DNA of 64,000 nt from Prevotella sp. E13-27 (lineage in GTDB: Bacteria; Bacteroidota; Bacteroidia; Bacteroidales; Bacteroidaceae), in NCBI RefSeq assembly GCF_023217965.1, contig NZ_JALPSC010000001.1, forward strand, positions 1,550,001-1,614,000. The letters run 5' to 3'. A program made the translations under genes and the position numbers. Of this stretch, positions 7,355-15,841 are shown piece by piece. Under the pieces are notes generated by a model. That model had not been told where the DNA came from. It saw only the letters and a list, made by a program, of their open reading frames with translations, and searched no databases. The stretch's first letter is position 1. Each line of letters starts with the position of its first letter.

Positions 7355-8668
7355 TTATTTCTTTGTTAGTTTGAACCATTTCGTCGAGTCACGCTCGCTG
7401 GTCAGCGTGACGCTGGTGGGAGCCTCCTCGTTGTCGAAGGCGAGTATGTAGGGGTTGTTCTGTTCTATGAAGTCAACCATACTGATGCAGTAGTTGTGGT
7501 CGCCGAAACCATTGGCAGCCTCCAGAGGCTTGATGCTTATGAGGTTTCGGGCGGCATCGGTCATGTCCATGCTGACGGCATAGCCGAAGTAGGCGTTGGA
7601 GCTACCGCCATATTTCGATGTCCAGCCGAGGACCATGCGGTGAGGGTCGCTGTCGGCATTGAGAAGGTTGCCACCAAGATAGATGGCGTTGAGCACCTCA
7701 TAGCCCCAGTTGGGCTTCTTTACTTTGGCAGCACAGTCGGCAACTATAGCTGCCAGCTCGTTGCACATGTCGGAGGCGCCGCTGTTCTTGTTGTAGCCGA
7801 AGTACCACTGGTCGGAGGTGCCGAGGAACTTCTCCGTCATCGTTGGCTTTGGCATGACGAAACGGCTGTCGGCAGACACCAGCTCCAAGGTCTCGGTATT
7901 GAAGGCGAGCTCCCTGACGCTGACATTGTTGATGGCTACCTGCTGATAGAAGCGCAGTCCGGTAGAGGTGTAGATGAACGGCATCGTGGTGGATGAAGAG
8001 CCGCTGTTGAAGGTAAGGTTGTTGTTGCTCATGGTCACGGCGATGGTGGTGCCGTCGATGATGGCACGCTTGCGCGTTATGGCGCTGAGCGTGGTATGGG
8101 TCTGCTCCACCTTTTTAATATATGTGGCGGCATCCTCGCTGAGAGGATAGAGCTTCATGAGGTTGCCGTGTTTCTTGCCGCGCAGGATGACGGAGTCGGC
8201 ACAGGCAGAGATGAACGTGAACTCATAGTCGCTGTTGTAGCCCTTGGCATGACCAGGCGATGACTGTGACCAGTAGTGGAACAGCGGGTTGTAGGTGTCG
8301 AAGGTGAGCAGCACGCCTGTCTCGCTGACTATGCGGTAGAGCGAGCTTATCTCTGTGCCCACGGCATAGGTGGTGGAGGTGACGCTGTTCGTTATGGGCT
8401 GTTCGCATGTCATGGCTACCTCACCGTCATGGAAGCGTGCGGTATAAGCCACGCCACCCTGTGAGCGGTCGGAGGGGTAGAAATCGACGGCCCATCCCTG
8501 TTGTTGCGACTCAAGAATGGTGGTATATTCGCTCTGGCTCTTCGCCATGCGGTTGGCTGCCGACTCGCCAAAGACGTCGTCAGCGCCGTCGGCGCAGCTG
8601 AGGAGAAGGCATGTTGCTGTGACACAGCAACATACTAAACAGAGCAGGAGAGTTTTTGTTTTTATCAT
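7355..8668 (-). CDS. DUF4302 family lipoprotein
   Basis: 437 residues with a lipoprotein signal (LCLVCCCVTATCLLLSCADG, lipobox ending at the Cys before ADG). The start of the mature part (LESQQQGWAVDFYPSDRSQG, then GVAYTARFHDGEVAM) is the DUF4302 pattern, a family found almost only in Bacteroidetes beside SusC/SusD pairs and putative zinc metallopeptidases. That arrangement is present here. It would sit on the outer membrane as an accessory of the uptake complex; the ligand is unknown. The signal-peptide DNA is nearly identical to that of the two upstream lipoprotein genes and holds a 10-bp-arm palindrome. Confidence 0.85.
   Translation of the reverse strand: MIKTKTLLLCLVCCCVTATCLLLSCADGADDVFGESAANRMAKSQSEYTTILESQQQGWAVDFYPSDRSQGGVAYTARFHDGEVAMTCEQPITNSVTSTTYAVGTEISSLYRIVSETGVLLTFDTYNPLFHYWSQSSPGHAKGYNSDYEFTFISACADSVILRGKKHGNLMKLYPLSEDAATYIKKVEQTHTTLSAITRKRAIIDGTTIAVTMSNNNLTFNSGSSSTTMPFIYTSTGLRFYQQVAINNVSVRELAFNTETLELVSADSRFVMPKPTMTEKFLGTSDQWYFGYNKNSGASDMCNELAAIVADCAAKVKKPNWGYEVLNAIYLGGNLLNADSDPHRMVLGWTSKYGGSSNAYFGYAVSMDMTDAARNLISIKPLEAANGFGDHNYCISMVDFIEQNNPYILAFDNEEAPTSVTLTSERDSTKWFKLTKK
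8611..8633. repeat. Palindrome in the signal-peptide code of the DUF4302 gene
   Basis: ATGTTGCTGT, 3 nt, ACAGCAACAT: perfect 10-bp arms inside codons for the hydrophobic CCCVTAT core. Same sequence at 9613-9635 and 11303-11325. Confidence 0.8.
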
Positions 8669-8671
8669 TGT

Positions 8672-8708
8672 TATGGGTTTTGTGGGTCTAATGGGTTTAA
8701 TGGGCTTT
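8672..8708. repeat. 9-nt tandem repeats (taatgggtt) before the DUF4302 gene
   Basis: About four units of TTATGGGTT/TAATGGGTT, immediately upstream of the start codon at 8668 on the minus strand (CCCATTAAA units on the coding strand). Confidence 0.75.
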
Positions 8709-8730
8709 TTCCATTTCCTTTCTATTTCAA

Positions 8731-8762
8731 CTCCCCTCCCCTCGGGAGGGGTTGGGGGTGGG
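8731..8762. repeat. GC-rich palindromic repeat (single copy)
   Basis: CCCCTCCC-ctc-GGGAGGGG followed by TTGGGGGTGGG. The same family occurs as inverted pairs at 51581-51706 and 60056-60166. Confidence 0.7.
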
Positions 8763-8788
8763 TTTTAAGTGGTGGGTTTTATGGGCCC

Positions 8789-9688
8789 TTAAATTTCATC
8801 CATCCTTCTTTGTATTACTGTGCGCAGCTTGTCTATGTCTATGTTCCATGCAGTCTGCATGTAGCTGCGTATCATCTGGAGCTTCTGCTGGATGATGACT
8901 GAGCCGTTGTGGGGCTTGCCCTCCTCGTCGTTGGTGTCGGCGGTCTTCATCTTTGCCTGCCATTCGGCATCGGTGTTTATGAGGTAGAAAGCGAGCGTCT
9001 CGGCAAAGTCCTCGTTATATTCGCTCATGGCATAGGTAGAGATGAAACCCTTCTGCAGGGCATAGCTCTCTGTCTTGCCGCTGGCATACCACTGAGCTGG
9101 CTCGTAGTCACCCTCGGATATCTTCTGGAAGTCGGTGTCGTAGTCCTTGTTCTGCGCCAGTATATGCACAAACTCGTGGTGCATGGACTGGAAATAGGAG
9201 TCGTTGAGGAAGGCGCGGTTCACCTTCAGGTAGTTGACACCGAAGAGGGTTATCTTCATGCCGTCCTCTGCCTGTCCCATCATGGCGCGGTTGTCGGTCT
9301 CCATGGCTGGCGAGCCAACGAACTGTATAACCTTCGGTGCAAGACGGCAGACGAAGCTGCGGCCTGCCACCTCCTCGTATGCCTGCAGCCATGTATGGAG
9401 AATGATCTGAGCAAGCTTCATCGAATTGTTATAGTCTGCTGGTGCGAGGGTATAGGTGAAATTGGTCTCGGCATCCTCGAGACGATACTTCAACACGATG
9501 TTATATGTCTTCAAATAGTTCTCGTCGAGCCATTCGTCGAAGGCGTTCTTCTGCTGTGTATCGTCCTTGATGACGCTGGTGCCGTCGAGGGAGTCCTCGC
9601 TGCAGCTAAGCCATGTTGCTGTGATACAGCAACATACTAAACAGAGCAGGATGCGGCTTCTGAGAAGGGGGATATTTGGTGTTGTCAT
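8789..9688 (-). CDS. Putative zinc-binding metallopeptidase lipoprotein
   Basis: 299 residues. A lipoprotein signal (LLCLVCCCITATWLSCSED) precedes a mature domain with the zinc motif HExxH in QSMHHEFVHILAQNKDYD (His at about residue 170). A downstream acidic region, EYNEDFAETLAFYLI, could supply the third ligand. This matches the putative zinc-binding metallopeptidase family that accompanies SusC/SusD and DUF4302 genes in Bacteroidetes. It would be anchored at the cell surface and might process a peptide or protein substrate for the SusC-like transporter; the substrate is not known. The 67 nt upstream to the SusD stop consist almost wholly of 9-nt repeats. DUF4302 follows in the same direction. 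Confidence 0.85.
   Translation of the reverse strand: MTTPNIPLLRSRILLCLVCCCITATWLSCSEDSLDGTSVIKDDTQQKNAFDEWLDENYLKTYNIVLKYRLEDAETNFTYTLAPADYNNSMKLAQIILHTWLQAYEEVAGRSFVCRLAPKVIQFVGSPAMETDNRAMMGQAEDGMKITLFGVNYLKVNRAFLNDSYFQSMHHEFVHILAQNKDYDTDFQKISEGDYEPAQWYASGKTESYALQKGFISTYAMSEYNEDFAETLAFYLINTDAEWQAKMKTADTNDEEGKPHNGSVIIQQKLQMIRSYMQTAWNIDIDKLRTVIQRRMDEI
9613..9635. repeat. Palindrome in the signal-peptide code of the metallopeptidase gene
   Basis: ATGTTGCTGT, GAT, ACAGCAACAT; second of three copies. Confidence 0.8.
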
Positions 9689-9691
9689 TTT

Positions 9692-9754
9692 TTGTGGGTT
9701 TTATGGGTCTAATGGGTTTTATGGGGTTAATGGGTCTAATGGGCTTTATGGGTC
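9692..9754. repeat. 9-nt tandem repeats between susD-like and metallopeptidase genes
   Basis: About six to seven units of TTTATGGGT/CTAATGGGT fill the gap between the SusD stop at 9756 and the metallopeptidase start at 9688. Confidence 0.8.
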
Positions 9755-9755
9755 C

Positions 9756-11378
9756 TTACCTCGGATTCGCTGTTATTCCGGCGGTGATGACGTACTGCGG
9801 GAGCTGGATGGCGCGGCGCGGGTCGTCTTTCTTCATCGTGTCGAGGACGGTGATGTTGCCGTCGCCGAGCGTGCCGTCAACGTCGCGGCGATAGATCTCT
9901 ATGCCATAGCGCTTCACGTCGAACCAACGGAGGCCTTCGTGGAGAGTGGTGACACGACGCGCATGGAGCACAGCATGGATGAGATTCTCCTGCTCACCGG
10001 CAGTGATGGTGAAGTCGGGGTCGAGATGTTTCTTTGGCGTGGGAGCCAGAGGAGTATAGAAGTCCTTCATTGTGCCGTAGGCGGTGTTGAGCATTGCCGA
10101 TGTCACGTCGCCCTGGTTTGAGGTGAAGGAGTTCATCCACACCTTCAGGTCGGCATAGGCATTGGTATAGTCGCCTTTCAACGCATAGGCCTCGGCACGG
10201 TCGAGGATGAGGGCTTCGGTGGTGAAGGCAGGCACTATCATGCGTGGAGAGCCGATGCCCTTCACTACATCTGTATATTCAAAGTACTGTCCCATCTTCA
10301 ACATGTAGATCTTTGGCGATCCGCTCATCTGACCTGCCTTGAAGTAAGTGTTCTGAGAGCCCCAGAAGCCAGTGCTCTGGAGTGTCTCGGTAGTAGATAT
10401 CTTAGTGTCGTGACAATAGCCTTTGGCTACAGCCGTAGGACCATATACCCACTCCCAGTAGGAGCTGGCGCTGATGATGAGCAGGTTTGCCTTGTCGCTG
10501 GCATCGATGAAGGCATTGTACTGCGGACTGCCTGTCGCCTTGTTGCCGAGGGTCTTCCAGTCGCGCATCATCTCTTCGGGCTTCGATGTAAGCACACGTG
10601 TGGCATACTCGATGCACTTGTCGAGGTTCGACTTGTCGTCCTTCATATAATAAAGGTAGAAACGCGAAGCAAAGGCATAGGCGGCACGACGGTTGAAATG
10701 ATACTTCGGAACGGAGTAGATGTTATCGTCGATAAGTGGCAGGCCTTCTTCAATGTCGGCAGCGATGTCGCGATAGAGCTCTGCCATGGTGCCGCGGCTA
10801 TAGGTGGGTGACACGGTAGATTCGGTGGTCTTCATGTAGGTGATACCCATAGCCGTGTCGCATGTCTTTGTGCTGTAGGGCATGCAGAAGATGTTACCCA
10901 GCACGAAGTGGCAGTAGGCACGGCAGAGCAAGGCCTCGCCGCGCTGGGCGTTGAGGCGCTTGGGGTTGCCCTGCTCGGCAATGGCGTTGAGCACATTGTT
11001 TGCAGCAGCGATGCTCTTATAGCAGTTCTCCCACAGTGCGGTGGGGCTGTCCTGGTTCTTGTCGGTGATGTCTTTCCATGTCGCTGCCTCTTCGTGGAGC
11101 GTGGTGCCGCTCTGTGCGAAGGCGGTATAGCTTGGGCTGCCTATGCAGTGGTCGGTATTATCGCTGTAGGACTCTGCAATTAGGAAGTAGCTGGTGCGCG
11201 GATAGGCATTGACAAGCAGCTCCGTAATCTTCGAGTCGGTGTTCAGCTCGGCGCGGTTGTCGGGCAGCTCGTCGAGGTAGTCGTCACAGCTGGAGAATAG
11301 GCATGTTGCTGTAACACAGCAACATACTAAACGGAGCAGGAGGCGGCTTCTGAGATGGGGGATATTTTGTGTTGTCAT
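9756..11378 (-). CDS. SusD/RagB family nutrient-binding outer-membrane lipoprotein
   Basis: 540 residues with a lipoprotein signal (LVCCCVTATCLFSSCDD) followed by DYLDELPDNRAELNT, a typical SusD opening. Further SusD features are the helical repeat region (WENCYKSIAAANNVLNAI, then GEALLCRAYCHFVLGNIFCM) and the C-terminal LHARRVTTLHEGLRWFDVKRYG. The protein would cap the SusC-like channel encoded just upstream (1443 nt spacing not needed: only 64 nt lie between the genes) and bind the substrate at the surface. Substrate specificity cannot be read; the metallopeptidase neighbour favours a protein or peptide over a glycan. Confidence 0.93.
   Translation of the reverse strand: MTTQNIPHLRSRLLLRLVCCCVTATCLFSSCDDYLDELPDNRAELNTDSKITELLVNAYPRTSYFLIAESYSDNTDHCIGSPSYTAFAQSGTTLHEEAATWKDITDKNQDSPTALWENCYKSIAAANNVLNAIAEQGNPKRLNAQRGEALLCRAYCHFVLGNIFCMPYSTKTCDTAMGITYMKTTESTVSPTYSRGTMAELYRDIAADIEEGLPLIDDNIYSVPKYHFNRRAAYAFASRFYLYYMKDDKSNLDKCIEYATRVLTSKPEEMMRDWKTLGNKATGSPQYNAFIDASDKANLLIISASSYWEWVYGPTAVAKGYCHDTKISTTETLQSTGFWGSQNTYFKAGQMSGSPKIYMLKMGQYFEYTDVVKGIGSPRMIVPAFTTEALILDRAEAYALKGDYTNAYADLKVWMNSFTSNQGDVTSAMLNTAYGTMKDFYTPLAPTPKKHLDPDFTITAGEQENLIHAVLHARRVTTLHEGLRWFDVKRYGIEIYRRDVDGTLGDGNITVLDTMKKDDPRRAIQLPQYVITAGITANPR
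11303..11325. repeat. Palindrome in the signal-peptide code of the susD-like gene
   Basis: ATGTTGCTGT, AAC, ACAGCAACAT; third of three copies. On the coding strand it encodes part of VCCCVTAT. Confidence 0.8.
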
Positions 11379-11390
11379 TTTTTTTGTTTT

Positions 11391-11441
11391 GTGGGGTTTG
11401 TGGGTCTAATGGGTTTAATGGGTTTAATGGGTCTAATGGGC
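11391..11441. repeat. 9-nt tandem repeats between susC-like and susD-like genes
   Basis: About five to six units (TTGTGGGTC, TAATGGGTT, TAATGGGTC) fill most of the gap between the SusC stop at 11443 and the SusD start at 11378. Confidence 0.8.
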
Positions 11442-11442
11442 C

Positions 11443-14400
11443 CTATATCCCCAACTTCAGCGTCATGGTGAACTGCTTCGGCATCTTCATTGCCACACCA
11501 CCGGAGTTGACGAACTCAGGATCCTGTCCGTTGAGTTTCTTGTCATAGTAGATGAGGAAGAGGTTAGTAGCCTGAAGCTTCAGCGAGAGGTCGTTGATCT
11601 TCAGAGGTGCTATCCAACTCTTCGGGAAGTCGTAGGAGAGGGAGATCTCCTTCATGCGGATGAAGTCACCCTTGGCTGTGCGTGCCGTAGAGTAGTTGTA
11701 GGCACTGTAGAGACGGCTGAAGGCATCGTTCTCTGCCACCTGACGCTTGCTGAGGATGACAGGCACATCGGTCTTGGTCTCATCGCCAGGAGCCATCCAA
11801 CGGTTCTGGAACTCACGCGACATGGCAAATAGGTCGGAGTAGGCGCTGCTGAAAGCAGGGTCGAGACGTACCACATTGCCATAAGAGTAGGTGACATAGA
11901 GGTTCAGTCGGAATCCCTTGTATTTGAAGATGTTGCCAAGGCTGCCATAGGTTGTAGGCTCGTTGGCTCCTTCATATACGAGGTTGGAGAGATCCTGTGA
12001 CTGGAAGTTGATGCTTTTGCCATCGCTTGTCAGATTACCGTCCTGATCGGTGATAATCGGGAAGCCTTGTTCGTTGAGGCCGTTGAACTTAAACGAGAAC
12101 AGCGCACGGTGAGGATAGCCAACAGTGGTAAAGCCGTTGTTATGAACCATGTCATTGATGTCGGCCTTTGCCTTAAGGTCGGTAACCTCTGTCGTAACGT
12201 GGGTAAAGATGAAGTTGGTCTCCCAGCTGAAGTCCTTCTTCCTGATGTTCTTAGTTGTGATGCTCAGCTCTACACCGCTCGACTTCATATCAGCAACGTT
12301 GGCCCACTTGGTGACGGCACCGCCAACACCTGATACATAGATAGGACCAATGAGGTCGTAGTTCTTGCGGCTGAACCAGTCGAACTCCACGTTGATGCGG
12401 TTGTCGAGGAAGCCGGTGCTGAGACCGATGTTCAGCTCATGCTTCTTCTCATAGGTAAGCTCTTCGTTGGCGATGCTTTCTATCTGCATGCCTGTCTCCT
12501 GTATGCTGGTGAACGGACGATAGGGCTTGTAGTTCTTCATGACGATGGTGGCATTGCTCACCCACTGAGGACCGACGTCGGCTGTCAGCGAGTAGCTGGC
12601 TCGCAATGACAGATGTGACAGCACCGGCTTCAGCGACTCGAAGAAGCTCTCTTCGTGGGCGTTCCATGCGCCAGAGACGTTCCATGTGGGCAGCCAGCGT
12701 GCCTTGCGACTGCGACCCAGGCGGTTGTTGCCTTCATAGCGGTAGGTGCCGTTGAAGACATACTTGCCTGCGAAAGAGTAGTTTGCATTAGCGAAGAATG
12801 CAGCTGAGCGACCGCGTGTCTTAGAGATAGAATAATAGTCGGTGTTGTCCTCAACGCTCTTCTTGAAGAACTGATATACATAGAAAGGTATCTCGCCTTT
12901 GTCATACTGCAGTCCCCAGCCATTGAAGAAGTTGTGCTGTCGGTCAATGGCACTCACCTCGCTACCTCCGAAGAGGTTGACGATATGGGTGTCGTTGAAC
13001 ACCTCGTTCCATGAGGCGGTGAAGCGGAAGTCGGTGCTGAGCATCTTGTTGTCGCTCTTCTGGTAGATGCCGCCTGAAGGGAGAATGGAGATGGGAAGGT
13101 CGTAAGGATTGTCTGGGTCTGTATAGAGCCAGGGGTTGTTCTGGCGTACTACAGCATCGGGCATGGCGCGATAGGCTTCTGCCTGGTTCGACGACTCCTT
13201 GACATTATGCTCACGTGTTACAGTCTTATAGGTGATGGCGGCAAGTGCTCCGAGTTCCAGAGTGCGAAGGGGCTTCCACTTCAGCTCAGTCTGGAACTTC
13301 ATGCAGATGTCGTTGATGTCGATGAAGTTATTGTCAAGCTCGTTCTTGATGTTGAACGGAGCATAGTTGCGAGTATAGTATTCGTCGGGATCCATTGTTC
13401 GCGACGAGTTGAGGGCATAGCTATAGGGGTTGATGTCGAAGTCGCGGCGTGCCTCGCCATCGACAGCATCGATGGAGCGCTTCAGGGTGCCCGGCTCGCG
13501 CTGCTTACGGTAGTAGCCGTTTGCAAGGAGGTCGAGAGTCAGCTGCTTTGACATCTTTATCTGGGTGTTCATGTTGGCGGTGTAGCGCTCAACGAAGTTC
13601 TGACGATAGTAGCCAGGGTCTGCCAAGGCACTGAGTGAGCCGCGGAAGGTGACATCATCGTTACCACCGGAGATGCCTACAGAGTGGGTGTGCTGTATGC
13701 TGTTGGAGAAAAGCTCCTTGAACCAGTCGGTGTTACGGTATTCTGCCTGACGGAGGTAGGCGTTGCGACCGGCCTCGTCGTTGGTGATGGCAAATGTTCC
13801 TGTGGCCTCGTCGTATTCGTTCGTCAGCTGGTACAGCTTGCCGTAGATGCCACTTGAGGAGGCACGGTAGGTATCGGAGAAGTTGAACCATCCCTTGCTC
13901 TTCATCTCCTGATAGACACCCATCTGCTCCTGAGAGTTCATTATGTCGTAGTCATTATAGCTTGGACGCAGGCGGAGCGTGTATTCACCAGTATAGGTGA
14001 CACGTGCCTGACCAGACTTGCCTTTCTTAGTTGTTACTACGATGACACCGCTCATGGCGCGCGCACCATAAATAGATGTTGCTGAGCCGTCCTTGAGAAT
14101 GTCGAACGACTCTATATCGTCGGAGTTAAGACCCGCCACGGCTGAGGCTATAAGTGTCTCGGCATCACCGCTCGAGAGATCGTCGGCAGTGACATCGGTG
14201 ACGTCTTCCATGATGACACCGTCGATGACCCAAAGGGGCTTTGAGTTACCATAGATGGAGGTGGCACCGCGAACACGAATCTTCGGTGCTGTGCCAAACG
14301 TGCCGCTGACGTTCTGCACGGAGACACCTGCAGCGCGGCCTTCAAGCGAACGGCTGATGTCGGCCAGACCGTCGATGTTGGTGTCAGAGGCTTTCAGCTT

Positions 14401-14775
14401 CGTCGTGGCACCGGTGAACATGCGCTTGTCCATCTTCTGCATGCCGGTGACAACAACTTCCTCAATCTGTTGGGACTTGTCGGGAAGCAGGCGCACAACC
14501 TTTGTCTTTGACAGCTTGTCGGCCGTCATTTGCAAAGAGGTGTAACCTATGTAAGATATGATTATCTGTTCGGAAAGTTCAGATACCGACAGCTTGAAGT
14601 TTCCATCGATATCGGTGACGGTTCCTTGTCCGCTCTTCTTCAGTTTCAACGATGCACCTATCAGCGGCTCGCCATTCTCATCAAGAATGGTACCACTGAT
14701 GATGCTATTACTGGACTGTGCTGACGCAAAGAGCGTGAATAACAGAACTGTCAATAGACATTTAATCCTCAGCAT
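11443..14775 (-). CDS. SusC/RagA family TonB-linked outer-membrane transporter
   Basis: 1110 residues. Signal peptide (CLLTVLLFTLFASA), carboxypeptidase-regulatory-like N-terminal domain (ISGTILDENGEPLIGASLKL), TonB box region (QQIEEVVVTGMQKMDKRMF) and plug domain with the SusC hallmark (IESFDILKDGSATSIYGARA). A long beta-barrel then ends in MPKQFTMTLKLGI. It imports a substrate across the outer membrane using TonB energy together with the SusD lipoprotein encoded downstream. A 308-residue secreted protein lies upstream on the same strand, with an intercistronic hairpin at 14820-14847. Length is normal for the family. Confidence 0.95.
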   Translation of the reverse strand: MLRIKCLLTVLLFTLFASAQSSNSIISGTILDENGEPLIGASLKLKKSGQGTVTDIDGNFKLSVSELSEQIIISYIGYTSLQMTADKLSKTKVVRLLPDKSQQIEEVVVTGMQKMDKRMFTGATTKLKASDTNIDGLADISRSLEGRAAGVSVQNVSGTFGTAPKIRVRGATSIYGNSKPLWVIDGVIMEDVTDVTADDLSSGDAETLIASAVAGLNSDDIESFDILKDGSATSIYGARAMSGVIVVTTKKGKSGQARVTYTGEYTLRLRPSYNDYDIMNSQEQMGVYQEMKSKGWFNFSDTYRASSSGIYGKLYQLTNEYDEATGTFAITNDEAGRNAYLRQAEYRNTDWFKELFSNSIQHTHSVGISGGNDDVTFRGSLSALADPGYYRQNFVERYTANMNTQIKMSKQLTLDLLANGYYRKQREPGTLKRSIDAVDGEARRDFDINPYSYALNSSRTMDPDEYYTRNYAPFNIKNELDNNFIDINDICMKFQTELKWKPLRTLELGALAAITYKTVTREHNVKESSNQAEAYRAMPDAVVRQNNPWLYTDPDNPYDLPISILPSGGIYQKSDNKMLSTDFRFTASWNEVFNDTHIVNLFGGSEVSAIDRQHNFFNGWGLQYDKGEIPFYVYQFFKKSVEDNTDYYSISKTRGRSAAFFANANYSFAGKYVFNGTYRYEGNNRLGRSRKARWLPTWNVSGAWNAHEESFFESLKPVLSHLSLRASYSLTADVGPQWVSNATIVMKNYKPYRPFTSIQETGMQIESIANEELTYEKKHELNIGLSTGFLDNRINVEFDWFSRKNYDLIGPIYVSGVGGAVTKWANVADMKSSGVELSITTKNIRKKDFSWETNFIFTHVTTEVTDLKAKADINDMVHNNGFTTVGYPHRALFSFKFNGLNEQGFPIITDQDGNLTSDGKSINFQSQDLSNLVYEGANEPTTYGSLGNIFKYKGFRLNLYVTYSYGNVVRLDPAFSSAYSDLFAMSREFQNRWMAPGDETKTDVPVILSKRQVAENDAFSRLYSAYNYSTARTAKGDFIRMKEISLSYDFPKSWIAPLKINDLSLKLQATNLFLIYYDKKLNGQDPEFVNSGGVAMKMPKQFTMTLKLGI

Positions 14776-14819
14776 AGTTTAGGTTTTTTGCCAAAAGTGT
14801 GTTATAAATCAAAAGGTAA

Positions 14820-14847
14820 GGGCATGCCACAAGACGGTGGCATACCC
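14820..14847 (-). terminator. Intercistronic hairpin before the susC-like gene
   Basis: GGGCATGCCAC, 6 nt, GTGGCATACCC (one mismatch). On the minus strand it follows the stop at 14867 and precedes a weak T-rich stretch. It may partly terminate or stabilise the upstream message. Confidence 0.45.
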
Positions 14848-14866
14848 TATATATATTAAGGTGTAA

Positions 14867-15793
14867 TTACTTAACTATAACTTTCTTGCCGTCCTTGATG
14901 AACACGCCCTTTGCGGCTTGTGACACGCGACGGCCCTGCAAGTCATAGATAACGCTGCTGTTGGCAGGGATGCTCTTTACAGACTGGATGGCATTAGGAT
15001 TCCACTCCTTGTTGTCGTAGTCCCACTTGTTGGGATCGGTCTCGGTCTCTTTGAACTCAGCCTTGGTGGTTCTTACGAAATGAGCATAATAGGTCTCCAT
15101 GCCAGTCACGGTGACGGTGAGGAAACGGTCGGTGCTGACATCCTGACCAGCGGCATTGCTCCAGTGGTCGAACTTATAATAGACGGTTCCATCGTCTGTG
15201 CTTTCAGAATCGCCATAGGCAGAGAATGTCACCTGGTCGCCAACCTCGTTATAGACCTTGCTTGAATAAACCTTGCCCCATGTCTCCTCGCCAACGGCGC
15301 GATGAGCAACAGCTCCCTGAGTGAAAACGGCGAAGAGCTGGTCGGTGGGCTTCTCCATTAGATCCAGCGCATCTTCTGCCATCTCCTGTGCTTCTCCAGA
15401 TGAAGTCTGTGAGATGTAAGGTGTGTGGTCATAGTATGCCGTGAAGAAATGGTTTGCCCAGATGTGTACCTGTCTGTCGGTGTCCAGGTCGTACTGTCCG
15501 TTGTCATTGATATCGCGTACAACACCTGCGAAGAGGTATCCTTCTTTAGCCTTCGCATAGATGAATGCGTTGCTGGCAGCAATGTTGATGGAACGCTTGA
15601 ACTCAGAATAGGTCTCGCTATAGGTTACCTCATCGACATTCCAGTCAATGAAAACCTTGCCTGAGCCAGCAGGATAGACATCGGCTCTTACCCAAACGTT
15701 GTTGTACTCCTGCTGAGCAAAGCCTTCTGTGGCGAATGCGAGCAGCATAGATGCTGCGACTAACAGTTTCTTGGTTGAAAATATTGTCTTCAT
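14867..15793 (-). CDS. Secreted protein with a C-terminal sorting-like tail
   Basis: 308 residues. Signal peptide (LLVAASMLLAFATEGFAQ). The mature part resembles bacterial repeat domains that mark secreted proteins: GSGKVFIDWNVDEVTYSET, EGYLFAGVVRDINDNGQYD with an EF-hand-like acidic loop, then TVYYKFDHWSNAAGQDVSTD and ETYYAHFV. The end (VIYDLQGRRVSQAAKGVFIK) matches the short tails on five other secreted proteins here. It lies 48 nt downstream of the 760-residue secreted protein and upstream of the SusC gene, so it probably belongs to the locus and may be displayed on the surface. No enzyme motif seen. Confidence 0.7.
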   Translation of the reverse strand: MKTIFSTKKLLVAASMLLAFATEGFAQQEYNNVWVRADVYPAGSGKVFIDWNVDEVTYSETYSEFKRSINIAASNAFIYAKAKEGYLFAGVVRDINDNGQYDLDTDRQVHIWANHFFTAYYDHTPYISQTSSGEAQEMAEDALDLMEKPTDQLFAVFTQGAVAHRAVGEETWGKVYSSKVYNEVGDQVTFSAYGDSESTDDGTVYYKFDHWSNAAGQDVSTDRFLTVTVTGMETYYAHFVRTTKAEFKETETDPNKWDYDNKEWNPNAIQSVKSIPANSSVIYDLQGRRVSQAAKGVFIKDGKKVIVK

Positions 15794-15841
15794 AATGTGT
15801 TCAGTTATTTGTTCTTGTTTGTTGTGATAATGGTATTATTG

